The notes: generated by a model not told the origin, from the sequence alone. 64,000 bases of DNA from Stachybotrys elegans (GCA_020746835.1 JAGPNK010000014.1:62001-126000); one strand, 5' to 3'; numbered from the stretch's first letter, positions 32,964-44,590 are shown. A program made the numbers and translations.

Positions 32964-34565
32964 CGGGTATTTCGGCTTCTCACGTGGGAAGAACAGGAAT
33001 GGTCCGATGATGTTCCCTACACAGTAGCCAAGGGTGACTATTGACGCGGCGACACTCTTCTTAGTGAAGCCTGCAACGTTGGAAGCTATCATAGAGTATG
33101 CAATGGAAATCGTGGCAGGGAAAGCAAAGATGGTCAAAAACCCGAAGATTTTGGCGCCGAGGTTTGGGCCGAATCGGACTAGAATAGAGCCCATAAGACT
33201 ATACACCAGGTCAGCCAGAGTATATCTTAACCGTGTTCACGAACTAACCTCAGCGAACACAGGAGGACACTCGCAATACAGCGAACGTTTCGGTAGCGCG
33301 AGCAGATGTAGGTTGAGCTAATGCCAAATGTGGCGTGGACAGCACCAACGGCGATGAGAAAGAGATTTGCCTGGTAGACATTAAAGCCTAGGCCCACAAG
33401 GACGATCTGGGAGAACTATATCTGTGTCAGTGAGGGCCACCGCTAGTTTCGTGAGTTAGAGAATCGTACCGCGTTGATGGAGCTGCTGCAGACAGACATG
33501 CAAAGAAGATAGAAGCAAAGCAGCCAAATTCGAAGATCGAGCAGCGCCTCCCGAAATTGATCCCACTGGAAACGATTGGTTTTGACAACCATCTGACTAC
33601 TCCGCAGTCGTTCTACCGCTCGGACTTGTTGATCTTTGGACAGAAATTTTGCAGTTCCAGGGTGGTCAGGAAGTTGCCAGAACATCAAAGCCGCCCATAT
33701 AAGGGTAATAATACCCATAGCAATAAATAACCACTGTCGGATCATTAGAAAATCGAGATCAGCGAGTCTCGAACTAGCGGGACGTACCTTCCAAGCGCCA
33801 ACGCCAGATTTAATATGAGCCACCCCAAAGGATAACAAGCCAGCGAGCATGATTCCTAGTGAGTGTCCCAGAAACCAGAAGCCATGTCTTAAGGCATGTT
33901 CCTGTCGTTGGTAGAACATGCCGATCATGAGGCTGGACCCCGGGATAGCTGCGGCTTCTGCCGCCCCCAGCAAGGCTCGAGCCGCCATAAGACCGCCAAA
34001 ACTTTTGAGTGCTGCGTGAGCTCCAATGATAACTGCCCAGCACAAGCTATTGTTATTAGTCTCTCAAAATTACTTTCTGCCCAAAGTGCCTGACTCACAA
34101 GGTGCAACAGAGGACTTTGCCAACAGGCCAGCGTACCATTAGATATGGCGTAGCGTACGTCAAAGCCAAGTACCCGAAGTAGAAGATCGAGCTCGCCCAT
34201 GAATACTGAGCACCCGACAAATGCTGCAGACCGGATGAGCATTTCCAGGCTCAGCGCAACGATTGGGAAAGGATTACCAGCTCCTGTATGAGCCCTAGGA
34301 TAGAGGCGGCAGGAAGTGCTTGCTTGTCCATATATTGTAGCGTCATCGAAAGCGCCACCATGGGACAGAGCCTGTGTGTTCGCGGTGAGAACCATTATAG
34401 AGACCAGCAGTCACGGAGTGTCAATGCTTACCACATGTCGATGCGTCTAACAAGTGCCCCATCCTCGGCCGTCGATACGGTTGCGGTCTCCATTTCTATT
34501 GCCACATGAGTCTTTTCACCGTCATCAGCGGCAACTGGCTGTTCAACGGGCATTGCGTTATTCAT
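32964..34565 (-). pseudogene. Dal5/allantoate-permease-type MFS transporter, broken
   Basis: The start is MNNAMPVEQPVAADDG (ATG 34565), ending exon 1 in VRRIDMW. Family members continue with a first transmembrane helix that is missing here. The next recognisable parts are ALSHGGAFDDATIYG, then after a 35-base disturbance LIQEL, an intron, SGAQYSWASSIFYFGYLAL and LMVRWPVGKVLCCTF. Then come AVIIGAHAALKSFGG, ARALLGAAEAAAIPG, WQLPDHPGTAKFLS, FSQIVLVGLGFNVYQA and GYCVGNIIGPFLFFP. After EKPKYP the final helix and tail are lost where hAT sequence starts. The family imports ureides, vitamins or carboxylates at the plasma membrane. The missing TM1, the frame disturbance and the truncated 3' end indicate a pseudogene. 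Confidence 0.7.
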
Positions 34566-35010
34566 CGTGGCAGTTTGTCGAGAAGAGGGTAGCTCATGGA
34601 ACCTGTGGCCTAGGCGGATTCGGGGCAGAGAGAGGTTATAGATAGATTCCCTTTGTATAGCTCAGACGCCAAGATGTGCTTCCCCAGATCCACCCCGGCT
34701 GGAAACTCAAATCTTTTTCGGGGGTATTATCGTAGTCCAGTTCAGACCGCGGTCCGGTTCGGATGGCGGTCCGGTTCCGGAAAGTGCCTTGCTCCCCGGG
34801 AAGACTGCCAGCGACCTGATTGATACGACGAATTGCTTAATCTTTACATCCTCTAATCCTGGGGCATTGTATTTGTCTATAGAAGAATTTGGAGAAGAGA
34901 GCATCTTATGTTGCTAGATTTACGTAAGTCAGGCTAACTGTCCGGGGTAGCACGACCCATGGAGTACCCGCTCCACTGCGCTGCTTAAACGTCGACCAAT
35001 TCCGGCACAT
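34566..35010. other. Intergenic with CGGTCCGG repeats
   Basis: No gene is seen. GACCGCGGTCCGG and GGCGGTCCGGTTCCGG occur at about 34746-34784, giving clustered CGG half-sites of the kind bound by Zn2Cys6 factors, between two divergently placed pseudogenes. Function is unproven. Confidence 0.35.
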
Positions 35011-36066
35011 ATGAAATCGTTCCCTTATTCACCTCACCAGAACAATTCACCAGTTCGACGGAAGGATTGTACCGAGCTTTGCCCCTCTTATGAACAGATC
35101 CGGAAGGCCGACGCTCCATTCGCATTGTTAGATGGGGAAATCCTATGTCCAATGAGAGGCATGGGTTACCAGTATGAATCGACAACTGAATTTCCTGTCT
35201 TCATCGTGTAGGCCCAACTTAGTCAAAGGAGGGCTGTTCCTCTGCTTTGCTTCGATGCATAATGCTCTGGATATGAACGGACAAGGAATTGTATTGAAGA
35301 TGTTCGCTATTGCGGGCCGAGGAGAAGATTTTGACCCCGCACTTGTGGAGGTTGGCAATCAAGATGCCGATGCCATTATGCCTCTTCTACAGCCTGGAGA
35401 AGCTTCTGCTTCGCACGAGAGTATGCGCAGGTCATCGACACTCAATGCCTCCGGGCCAATCATGCTCCACCCAGACCTGCCCCGTGGACTTACTGGCGCT
35501 TCTCAGGCGATAAACTCGCTGAGCTTAAGAAAATAGCATCGAGCGGGCGCAGCTGGGTCTCAACTGATGATGCAATCACGGCGTTCTTGGTGCAGCGACT
35601 TAGCGCAGCATCGCAGCCAAACGAGTGGAAGCGAACGAAGATGTTCACCTTCAACGCGGCGTAGACTCACGCCCAATACTACGACCGCCGGTCCCTGAAG
35701 GCTACTTGGGTCATCTTGTTGCTCTCGCCGACACGAAGTGGCTTACGGCACAAGCACTTTCCGATTCGTCTCTAGCTGACGTTGTACTCACAATTAGAGA
35801 ATCGCTAAATCAAGTGGACGACCACTTTATTCAAAGTCTCGTCATGGGCCCAGCTACATTGGCTGTCGCAATGCGATTTTGGTCCTGGCCTCGGTTCGCC
35901 AGACTTTGTAAGACGAGCTCGTCTGCCAGATGTGCCCGACCTGACTTATAATATGCCCAAAAATCAGCAGGGAGACATGCATATCGGAGATTGCCTGTTC
36001 CATGAAGATTTTGTAGATCTGGTAAACGATCAAAGATGGAGACAATATGCGGAGCTTGTCGGCTAG
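35011..36066 (+). pseudogene. BAHD-type O-acyltransferase (trichothecene 3-O-acetyltransferase-like), multiply frameshifted
   Basis: Pieces in three frames together cover a BAHD-type acyltransferase. They are QIRKADAPFALLDGEILCP, then a TAG and a one-base insertion near 35210; LVKGGLFLCFASMHNALDMN; and, in another frame, WTYWRFSGDKLAELKKIASS with STDDAITAFLVQRLSAASQ. A one-base loss near 35664 follows, then AAVDSRPILRPPVPEGYLGH and RESLNQVDDHFIQSL, and a third shift before GPGLGSPDFVRRARLP and GDCLFHEDFVDLVNDQRW, ending at 36066. The family moves acyl groups from CoA to hydroxyls of specialised metabolites. At least three frame breaks and a stop make it a clear pseudogene. It neighbours a cluster of intact tailoring-type enzymes. 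Confidence 0.75.
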
Positions 36067-36788
36067 GGCATATTGTCATGGTTCGATATGCAGGAATGTT
36101 GCCAGAAAGACTGTGGGTCCCTAGTCGGTGTCAATAGGACAAGAGCCCGGGTGGCAAGCGCAGTGGATGGATTCGACCGAGCCTGATTGATATCCAAAAT
36201 GTGCGGTTATGATTAAGTACGAAGTTGATTACGTATGAGAGATATGAAGCCAGTCTACTCTGTCTATACGTATAACAGAGAATTGCTCCTAAACTGGGTT
36301 CAATGATTGGGCATCACCCGACCCATCAAGCTTTTGGGTAGGGTGAGAGCACCCACAGAATTCAACCCCAACCCGAGATGCATGGCGATATGCAGGACCA
36401 GCGGCACCTCAACCTAATACGTACTATCTTGGCTTGCACCACCTATGTATGATATTGTTAAACACTTCAAGCGCCAAGTATCCATTGGAAGGAGATATGT
36501 TTAGGGGATAGTTACACAAGACGTGAGTAACGGTTATGGAAATAAAACTTGGTTGTAACTTCATCGCGAGGAGTGACTCAGTACACACCCCCGCGCTTCC
36601 TAGGCAGATATAGGGCAGTTACACAAAAAGCCCTTCGCAGATATGTACCCATAATATAGCTTCGGAAGTACAAGAAATGCTCGAAAGACTGGAACGTCGT
36701 GACTTAAATCCGCTTCCGGGAACACCTTGCATCCATACATACCCACCAGCCATGCGCCTCGCTATTCTCTTCGAGCGCTAGAGGCGAT
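36067..36788. other. Intergenic, no supported gene
   Basis: About 720 bp between the acyltransferase pseudogene and the 3' end of the FAD-linked oxidase. I see no coding potential or repeat. Confidence 0.5.
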
Positions 36789-38534
36789 CTAAGATTGGGT
36801 GATTTTAATGGAACCTTTGAACCGTCGCTTTGGGTCGTACTTGAGTCTCAATTTCAGTAGGTCCTTATAGTTGTCGCCATAGATCTTCATTGGAGACGTT
36901 AGTCAGGCACGCGTGAGCTGTGACCAGGTTGGACCTTTACCTTCGAAAGGTCGGACCATTCTTCAATGGCATTGGGAGTTGGGGTGATGCGGGGATCGTC
37001 GCCCATCAAGTAAGACGGTGCGCTCTGTGCCAGTTCTTGAGCCCTCTGGATTACTTCATCAGCGGCATTCAAATCACAGCCAAGACCGATTACGAGCATG
37101 TGTTTACACCCGCGAGGTCCTGGCCAGGATAGCTGTGCCGGGGTGGGCGAATCTTTCTTTTGTGGTGAGGCACACAGATTAGTTCCAGCAGACCTTCTCG
37201 GCTTGTCTGTAGGTTACTCACCGTGCAAAAGAGCTCGTAGATCATATAGGTATTCTGGGCGATAGAATTACCGTGTGTCCCGAGATCTTTAAACCACTGT
37301 GCAGAGTGCTGTATTTGAGAGACGCTAAATTCGGGTACAATAATAGTTGCCCAGTTTTGCCTCGACGTGCCGATCAGGTCGGATACACGATCTTAATATC
37401 ACATCATTAGCTCTTTCATCCAAGTAAATAGGGCGTTCAAAAGTGGATTGATGACCGACCTTGTATCTTAATAACATCCAGCATACTACCTTCTCTGGTG
37501 AAATCCTTTGCTCCTGGTAATTCAAGTGCCCACGAAAAGGCTTGGCGGCCATGAGTCTCTCCATTAAGATCAAACAGCTGGAACACGAGGACGTCCCCGT
37601 CACCCTTGGACTCGTTGGATTCGTGCATTGCTCTAAACTTCTCTCTCTGAATGAACATGAATGCGGAGACACCGGGGTCCACAGTAGTAGAGGTAGAGAA
37701 TTCCGATATGCGGTGTGTGACCTCGGTCAATGCCGACATAGGGGCAATAACAGTCCCATAGTAGATAGATCGAGAAATCGGGTGTAACTGGAAGATGATC
37801 TTGGTGATAGCTAACAAATGTGGCGAGTCAGTTCTTGGCTTGCAAAACACTGCCCTAGGAAGCCTGCCGGTAGGGAAAGGTGTCAAGTCTCACCGCCGTA
37901 GCCACCACCACCACCTCGAATCGCCCAGAGCAATGCGGGTTCGGTCGATGCCCAAACGACGCTGCCGTCGTATTTGACAACCTCACAATCAATCATGTTC
38001 TGAGGATCTGAAATGCAGCCAAATTTCCCCGAGAGCCACGAGAAGCCTGCGGTTACGACAGTGCCACCGACACTCACCGATGGTGTCCGAGCTCCAACGA
38101 CTTCGTAGAAAGAACGTGAGGGTTAGATGTGCTAACTTTCGAGACAAGGCCAACCCGTGCCACTCACCTGTGTAATTGGGCGCGAGTCTTTCCAATGCCT
38201 CGTATACAGTCATCCAGGACTGTCCAGCGCCTACGGTAATGGTCTGCTTATCGGGATCATAGGTGAATTCATCGAGATTGTGCAGGCTGACAAGCACATC
38301 CTTAGTTGGTAGCGAGCTGTAGCCACGGCCGCGAAACGCAAAGTCAAGCTCGGTATGACTATACAGATATTGGATTGTCTTGGCGAGCGTCTTAACATCT
38401 GGAGGGGAGACGATAGCCTTGGGGGAGAGGTTGAGTTGTGCCGCCCAGAATGATGTCAAGACTTTGTAGGCGGCTGGATCCGACTCCTGCGTCACAATGG
38501 CGGGGGCCGGAAGCAATGAGTAAAGACCTTCCAT
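36789..38534 (-). CDS. FAD-linked oxidoreductase (berberine-bridge-enzyme-like), six exons
   Basis: Exons are 38534-38168, 38100-37894, 37810-37460, 37391-37222, 37156-36941 and 36884-36789, all GT-AG; 468 residues. The N-terminal FAD_binding_4 part has KAIVSPPDVKTLAKTIQYLY, LDFAFRGRGYSSLPTKDVLV, TITVGAGQSWMTVYEAL, VGGTVVTAGFSWLSGKFG and LLWAIRGGGGGYG. The C-terminal BBE motif IYGDNYKDLLKLRLKYDP closes the protein. Such enzymes oxidise alcohols, amines or C-C-forming substrates with FAD, usually in specialised metabolism. The position normally held by the FAD-linking histidine (R-x-G-G-H-S) is Tyr in GRGYSS, so flavin is probably bound non-covalently. No signal peptide is present, unlike many secreted relatives. 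The gene appears intact, next to decayed transporter and acyltransferase genes. Confidence 0.85.
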
Positions 38535-39388
38535 AATAATTGATGTTGTACGTGATAGTTAAAGCTTGCGAAACCTTTTGAGGATATGTTTATGACTGGA
38601 GATTTATTTGTATCGAGAGGCAATTTTTGCAAGTCAATCGCTCGGATCACTTCCCCTGGGCCTCCGACGTTTTGCCACACTTGGCGGGGTAGATAGCGCG
38701 GAGCTCGCGCTTCCCCACTTCCTCGGACGGAGGCAGAGGCCGAATTGTCGTACGAGTTCAACCTGTCTCATCATTGTAGCGACGTGCGGAGTTGTGCACC
38801 AAAAGTCGTGTCCACCCTCGTCCTAAATAACGGGTCTTTTTAAAGAACGGTGGACAAGCTTTCGAATGACCATTTTCGTCTAGCGCTACTAGGGGCAACA
38901 GCGCCCAGAGTTAGTAGGAGATACTACGACTGCCGCGAAGGATTCTCTAGTTGACGAGGTTGTAAACTGAAGTAGCATCCTAATTTAAGTAAACTAAGTA
39001 GGGTAAGACAGAGTGTCGGACGTATCTCTTTTCGTCATGTAACCCAAAACCGTCATTCGAATTTACCGTGGTCACAACCTTCGGCGCGTAGTTCTGTGAG
39101 AACCAAATCAATACGGCAGTACCGGATAAGTCCAAGCACCGGTCCCCTTCCGCGCCATCCGCGGGGTACACTTCGGGACATTATCCGCTATCCCTGGGGA
39201 TCACGGGCCGACGTCGTTTGAAAGCTCCCGCCGATTACAGAACGGGCTATTGCGGGGTAGCTGAAGAGCCTTAAAATGAAGTTAGAACTTCCACACCACA
39301 GGTTGCGAGCAATTACCAGGTCTGGTTAATCCATTAACCGTCAATTATACTTTGAAGATACGTATGAGTTTTGTTGAATTTAGTGACT

Positions 39389-40470
39389 ATGGTTTCGACT
39401 CACGCTAGTGGATATTCACAGCGGCGTCAAGACAGAACGGAAATCTCCGGGGAGGTGCTCAAGTTCGGCAACAACTGGACGCTGGGCGTGAACAACCACT
39501 TCCAGGAAATGATAGAACCGTTACAGGCAGAAAATAATGCCAAATTAAGTACAACGGTCAAAGTCGAGAAAAGTCTCAAGTACGGTGATGATGAGCGGCA
39601 TAGAATAGACCTATATTCGTCGGTCAGTTGGGCGAATCACAATCGTGGCCTTGCATACTTTTTTGTTCTCATCGAACTAATGTTCCTCACAGACTACTCC
39701 ATCCACAGAGGCTGATCAATTACCGGTAGTTGTATACATTCATGGAGGTGGTTTTGTATCGGGAGATACAGATGTTACACCATCGATGCATGGAAACATT
39801 GGTTAGCGCAAGTTTGAGGCACTGTTCGTGGGATCATTTGAAATAACCCTCTCTAGGATACTATTTCGCTGCTCATGGCTGCCTTGGCGTCCTTGTTACT
39901 TACCGCCTCGTTCCCAAGGCTTCGTTCCCCCAGGGTGCTGAAGATGTCGTCGGTATTATAGCATGGCTGGTGCAGAACGCCCACAGATGGGGCGGAGACC
40001 CTTCCCGGATTCATCTGGTCGGCCAGAGTGCCGGGGGGGCCCACTTGGCGACTGCCCTTTTCACCGGACTTCTCAACGACTGGAAGAAATATATTGGCGG
40101 CATCGTCCTGCAAAGCGTGCCGTTGTGGTACAATTTGACCCTTGAAGCGCGACGACAGATTATGGAACAATATCATCGAACGGATCGACACGAAGAGATC
40201 AAATCAAAAACAGGCGTGAGCTTGTTCGAGAACATTACGAAGGAGGAAGTAGAGGATTGGCCACCAGTATTGCTGATGTTAGCAGAGTTTGATCCCGATG
40301 AGATAGTGGATGGGAATCTTCGATTCGTGGAAGCCTTCAGGGAAAAAACGCAGCGGCTTCCGCTCCTTGAGGTGATGAAGGGACATAACCACGTCAGTTA
40401 CTCTCTAGGGATCGGGTTACCAGAAAATACCATAGGGGCGAGGCTATTAGCATTCGTTTTTGATAAATGA
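39389..40470 (+). CDS. Alpha/beta-hydrolase (esterase / kynurenine-formamidase-like)
   Basis: Exons are 39389-39622, 39693-39801 and 39857-40470 (introns 70 and 55 nt); the product is 318 residues. Motifs appear in the standard order: KYGDDERHRIDLYSS, the oxyanion motif VVVYIHGGGFVSGDT, YRLVPKASFPQGAEDVVGII, the nucleophile elbow HLVGQSAGGAHLA, the Asp region LAEFDPDEIVDGNL, and the catalytic His in MKGHNHVSYSLG. The HGGGF loop and GQSAGG place it among HSL/kynurenine-formamidase-like esterases. It lacks a signal peptide. It lies 855 bp from the start of the FAD-linked oxidase in divergent orientation, so a shared metabolic role (ester or lactone cleavage) is possible but unproven. Confidence 0.82.
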
Positions 40471-40990
40471 TGAAGATGGGGAACACTTGTCAACAGGTCA
40501 AGTTTCCACAGCCACCATCCAAGAAGCTTGTGATATCACCGGTGAGATCGCCGATGGAATTCAAGCTTACGTTTGAAGGCCGTTCGATTTAATGTTCGTC
40601 ACAACTAAAGCCGAGGATACGATGTGGTTGGTACGAGACTACGGCATCAAGGTGCCTTTAGCAAGTGCATAAAGTGCCAACGAGATGTATTCGCCACCAG
40701 AGTCAGATCGAAATATTTTCTTGCTTTTCTTCTGCTTTGGAGGTGTAGGAATTGATTCGAAAGCTCACGCCTGGGTTTAGACCGTGTGCCAGAGCTCTTA
40801 AGTTATGTCTTCTACTACACGCAGGTGATGAAATTTCATATAAAATATCTCTCGGAAGAAAGAATTTCTGTCATGAGCAGTGGTCTTCCTGGTTCTGGTA
40901 TCTGACCATTGCTTAACTCTTGTAACACGAGCTGTGTCGCCGTTCAGGAGTCTTTTGAACGTTATGGGAACCAGCTGTCACGAACCGTTC
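40471..40990 (-). mobile_element. Ty1/copia integrase relic
   Basis: On the minus strand near 40725-40650 the sequence reads KIFRSDSGGEYISLALYA, matching the copia integrase core (IKxLRSDNGGEY). Flanking codons are broken by stops (for example after GTLMP and VVEDIT), so only a decayed scrap remains. The bounds are approximate. Confidence 0.5.
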
Positions 40991-41639
40991 CTTCCAGGTC
41001 TTGGTTCAGTGGGTTTAGCACTGAGGGAAGTGTAACGATATGGCTAGTAGGAAAGTACAGGTGATCTCCGTATTGTATCTATCGATGCTGTTTCTCTGAT
41101 GTGTGTAGCTGCATGCCTAGCCCTGCTCTAACCTCCGAATCTTCTCCTTCTTTGCCCAATGTAACCTAACTCTCAAGTTTCCACAACGCAGCGGAGGAAC
41201 AATATGGAGTGGCCGATCACCATGAAAGATTCGCGTATACAAAAGTGATATAGGGGGTGGGATATGGAGAGCTAGCTGATACTGATACGAAGGACTGCCT
41301 GGGAATGATTCAGAGTCCGAGAACGTGTTTGGAAGACACGAAGCACTAGCCGCGCTACCAAAATATCAATCTTGGGCCTTTCCATAAGGGGCGAAGCAGA
41401 TACACAAGGAATGGTTGAGAAGACACTGAAAGAAGGAGGATGACCTTCTGAAGTCCCATATCGAAAACCTCGAAGCAAAGTACCTCATTCGAGTCCCATA
41501 GTAGTCTATCTCTCATAAGTCCTCTTTGCACCGAAAGAAATGAACTCTACCAGCATGCATCGTCTTTTGACCACTTGACCGTCAAATAGCTCCAGGACTG
41601 ACTTTAAGGGGTCAACTAGCCCACAATCGTTGATGGAAG

Positions 41640-41872
41640 GGGCGCGTAACACAAGATATGGATCGGGTTAGGAGAGAAACGGAATACAGCGTTCAACACC
41701 TGATGGAGACTGTATGAGATCCAAATCTACCATTTGGTCTATGCGCCAGGATTCTACAAGTAAAATCCATCGGCGACGCACTAAGGGACCACTTTGAGAA
41801 TATTGTCATGGCCTATTTAGATGATATCACTATATTCTCGAAGTCTTTCCAAGGACATGTGGAGCTTCCAAC
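41640..41872 (+). mobile_element. Ty3/gypsy reverse-transcriptase relic
   Basis: Pieces EKRNTAFNT, a degenerated EYQVMPFGL-like stretch, then SIGDALRDHFENIVMAYLDD and ITIFSKSF match the RT palm with its YLDD catalytic motif. Stops and frame changes interrupt it. It ends seven bases before the stop codon of the dehydrogenase gene on the other strand. Confidence 0.6.
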
Positions 41873-41878
41873 ACAAAT

Positions 41879-42622
41879 CTACCAGGGGATATTACCGGAC
41901 CGGTCCGTAAATGTGGCAGTGGCACTTCCCTTTTTCATTGTCGCAAGCTGAACAATTCTCCTCGCGCCTTCCTCCGGGGGGCTTCCGCGCGAGCGGTTAT
42001 ATGTGGTGGCATTTGTTTGTACAAGACCTGGGCAGACCACATTGACTAGAGAAGGCGTGTCCACAAGTAAGCGGTAGTAATTTAAGGCCAGCATATTCAG
42101 GGCTGCTTTGCTGGAACAATATGCCGGCCAATCAGAGCAATATGGAAGTTTAGTCTTGTCGGATGCTAGTTGAAGTGAACCTAGGGTGGATGATACGAAG
42201 ATAAGGCGTGGCAGTTGACTCTTCGAGAGTAAAGGAAGACAGGAGTCTGTCAAACATGCAGTGCCGATGACATTGGTAGAAAATGTGTTGCTGAATATCT
42301 CGCGCGTGCTAAGACGACCCTTGTGGTCGAGATCCATGTGAATCCCGGCGTTATTGATCAGAACATCAAGTCGGCCGTAAGTCTTGGAGATGTGCTCTAC
42401 GGCAGCGGCGATGGATTCGTCAGACTCAATGTCGAGCTGGACGCTGCTGGCAGAGTGGCCTTCAGAGGATATTTCTGAGGCGGCCCTTTCGCCATTGGTC
42501 GGGTTGCGTGACCCGATGATGACATGATACTTGTACTCAGCAAGTTGTTTTGCGACGGCCAACCCAATGCCTTGGTTAGCGCCTGAGACGAGGACGATGG
42601 TGGAATCCGGAGCGGCGGCCAT
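41879..42622 (-). CDS. Short-chain dehydrogenase/reductase, classical type
   Basis: A single-exon, 247-residue protein. The N-terminal Rossmann motif is VSGANQGIGLAVAKQLAEY (TGxxxGxG type), then GSRNPTNGE, an Asp for adenine (LDIESDES), LDVLINNAGIH, the catalytic Ser region LIFVSSTLGSLQLAS, and the Tyr/Lys pair AYCSSKAALNMLAL. NVVCPGLVQTNAT forms the post-catalytic loop, and the natural-looking end is RSGNIPW. It should reduce or oxidise a carbonyl/alcohol using NADP(H), as basic residues follow the glycine loop (SRN). It is close to the oxidase and hydrolase genes, which would fit a small metabolic cluster; the substrate is unknown. The stop is next to a gypsy relic, so its 3' untranslated region may be transposon-derived. 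Confidence 0.88.
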   Translation of the reverse strand: MAAAPDSTIVLVSGANQGIGLAVAKQLAEYKYHVIIGSRNPTNGERAASEISSEGHSASSVQLDIESDESIAAAVEHISKTYGRLDVLINNAGIHMDLDHKGRLSTREIFSNTFSTNVIGTACLTDSCLPLLSKSQLPRLIFVSSTLGSLQLASDKTKLPYCSDWPAYCSSKAALNMLALNYYRLLVDTPSLVNVVCPGLVQTNATTYNRSRGSPPEEGARRIVQLATMKKGSATATFTDRSGNIPW

Positions 42623-43640
42623 ATTCGAGTTTCCAACTCAATATGACAAGAGTATGCTGTCGTTGGTTTTGCAAATTGGCAGATGGCAGATGGAAGATGA
42701 GCACTATGTAGACCTTCGATGCGTGGTGGGGGAGGCATGAACTACATCATATTTATGAACTTGCAGCTATGAGGATGTGTGTCGGGCGCCCTACCTGTTT
42801 AAGGGCTGCCGGCCCTAGAATGCAGTTCCGAAGCCGATCGTCGGAGCTAAGTTACCCGACATCACGCGCCATTTAATCTCGGCACTCAAAGACACCGTGA
42901 GTTTAGTCACAGGTTCAAATCAGGCTCGGCCCGGATCCACTGGCCCTCCAGATAAAGAATGACGGGCATTCATACGGATGTGGAATTCAACGCGCTTGTA
43001 AATGTGGGCGAGAACACTCCGCGTCCAAGAATATGAATCCGCTTTCGCCTCCAGGATTAACGGTAGATTACATTTTTCTCGATGGACATTTCTGATTGCT
43101 GAGACAATTGTGCAAATATTTGCATGCTAATAATACTGCTGGGGAGGATCGAAAACGAGGCGAGTTCTGTCGTCTGATGCCATGATCGTGTCAAGATTCC
43201 GGATCGGCATTCACAAGAGGGAGACACAGGCACAGAGGGCAGGGGATTAGGAATGTATCTCGGAAAGTCTGGGAGCCAGTTCCGAAAATCTCGATCGAGC
43301 GGACCGGTATCCGATTTAGCCCACGGCCCGCAGCTTCATGGGCCACAACGAATGAGCTTTCATACTACACTGTTCGGTAGTGTTGCTGGGGTTAAAGCAT
43401 CTTGTACGCGCTTCCTCTTGCATCTAGATTGTTGGTAGAACTTTTGTTCCATACACGAAAAATTAGCTACAATGTCATCACTTAACGGAGTGGCGTATTT
43501 CCTGCCGCCTACCGCCGCCCAAGGGCTAGCCAATTACCCTCATGCGCGCGCGGAAGCACGGTTTGGCCCGATGAGATGGGAAATCAAAGACTTGAGAGCG
43601 AATGAGCCTAGCGGTGAAGTAAACTGGACGGAGAGTCTGC
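42623..43640. other. Intergenic, no supported gene
   Basis: One kilobase with only short frames. A GGTTCAAATC word near 42911 resembles a tRNA T-loop but has no matching stem. Sequence related to the LINE fragment begins near 43640. Confidence 0.45.
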
Positions 43641-44530
43641 ATTGCTTGATGTGCGGTGTGGTTATCAATTGAAATGGTCTTGTTCGTCTATGCTGCTCTG
43701 TTTCTGCGAAGCTAATGTTCCTTATCCCTCTGTGAAGCATGAGTTACCTGCTGTAGTATGCCATTCGAGAGGAGCTACATCTGCTGAATCGCACCATGGG
43801 GGTCCTTCCAGTCTCAAGAGCACTCCGTTCAACGCTCAAGATGTGGATGCACAAACAGGTTCACAAAGCCTGGCAAGACAAATGGGCCAGCGAAAGCCAG
43901 GGCAGGGTCTGCTTCCGCTATACGCCGAAACCAACAAAGGAGGTATTACAGCTGCACACGAAACCCAATAAGAGACAGAGCGCACTTTCGATTGGATTGC
44001 GAACCGAGAAGATAGCCACCAAGCACTTCTTCTTCAAGAAAAGGGTACCGGGCGTCACGGATAGATGCCCCTGCGGACAAGGACGGCAAACGGTGTTGCA
44101 CATCCTCTTGCGATACCGGAAACATCGGCAACTCCGGGACCGGGAACTCGGCGATATCTTAGGACGGAGCGACCTTCGGAAGGTGTTGGGAGAGCGCAAA
44201 GCAGCCACGAAAGCCATCAGATTTATGGAACAGACAGGGACCCTTGGGCATTTCGGGGTCGAAACGTAGCCAGACGATGTCGGGCGCTGGGGGGAGACTG
44301 TAGGTACGCGGATCCGTATACGAGCGGCGATAGACGCCTCGACCGAGCCTACAACCATTGCACATTAGTAGAGAACCACATTCTACGCGAGGGAACTGGC
44401 CATGGGTAGATGAGATTGAGGGAAAAGCGGGATCATTGGGGACAGCTGGTCAACGTCCGTTGACGTTGGCGAAGTGGGGCGGACCCTAGATTAACACCTG
44501 GAGCGAGCTTCGGCTACGGTTTGGATTGGA
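43640..44530 (+). mobile_element. Tad-type LINE, 3' terminal fragment
   Basis: The frame 43796-44269 reads KMWMHKQVHKAWQDKWASES, ALSIGLRTEKIATKHFFFKK and RVPGVTDRCPCGQGRQTVLH, with HILLRYRKHRQLRDREL. This is the C-terminal tail of Tad/I-clade ORF2 proteins, where a C-x-C-G...H motif follows the RNase H domain. Short neighbouring frames carry the same region in shifted form. The upstream reverse transcriptase is absent, consistent with a 5'-truncated insertion. The piggyBac-type element starts about 25 bp after the visible end. Confidence 0.65.
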
Positions 44531-44553
44531 TTTTATTTCGCCCGGAGGGAAGC

Positions 44554-44590
44554 CCCTATCCCCTTGAGTGTGCGAAGGCACATTGCATGT
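44554..44590 (+). repeat. Left terminal inverted repeat of the piggyBac-type element
   Basis: Thirty-seven bases identical to the reverse complement of 46704-46740. Confidence 0.9.

Noticed and set aside
42900..42930. tRNA-like GGTTCAAATC box
   Set aside because: No complementary T-stem, anticodon arm or acceptor stem can be drawn around it.
36067..43640. A polyketide synthase or NRPS backbone in the metabolic neighbourhood
   Set aside because: No ketosynthase, adenylation or terpene-synthase motifs were seen in any frame; only tailoring-type enzymes are present.
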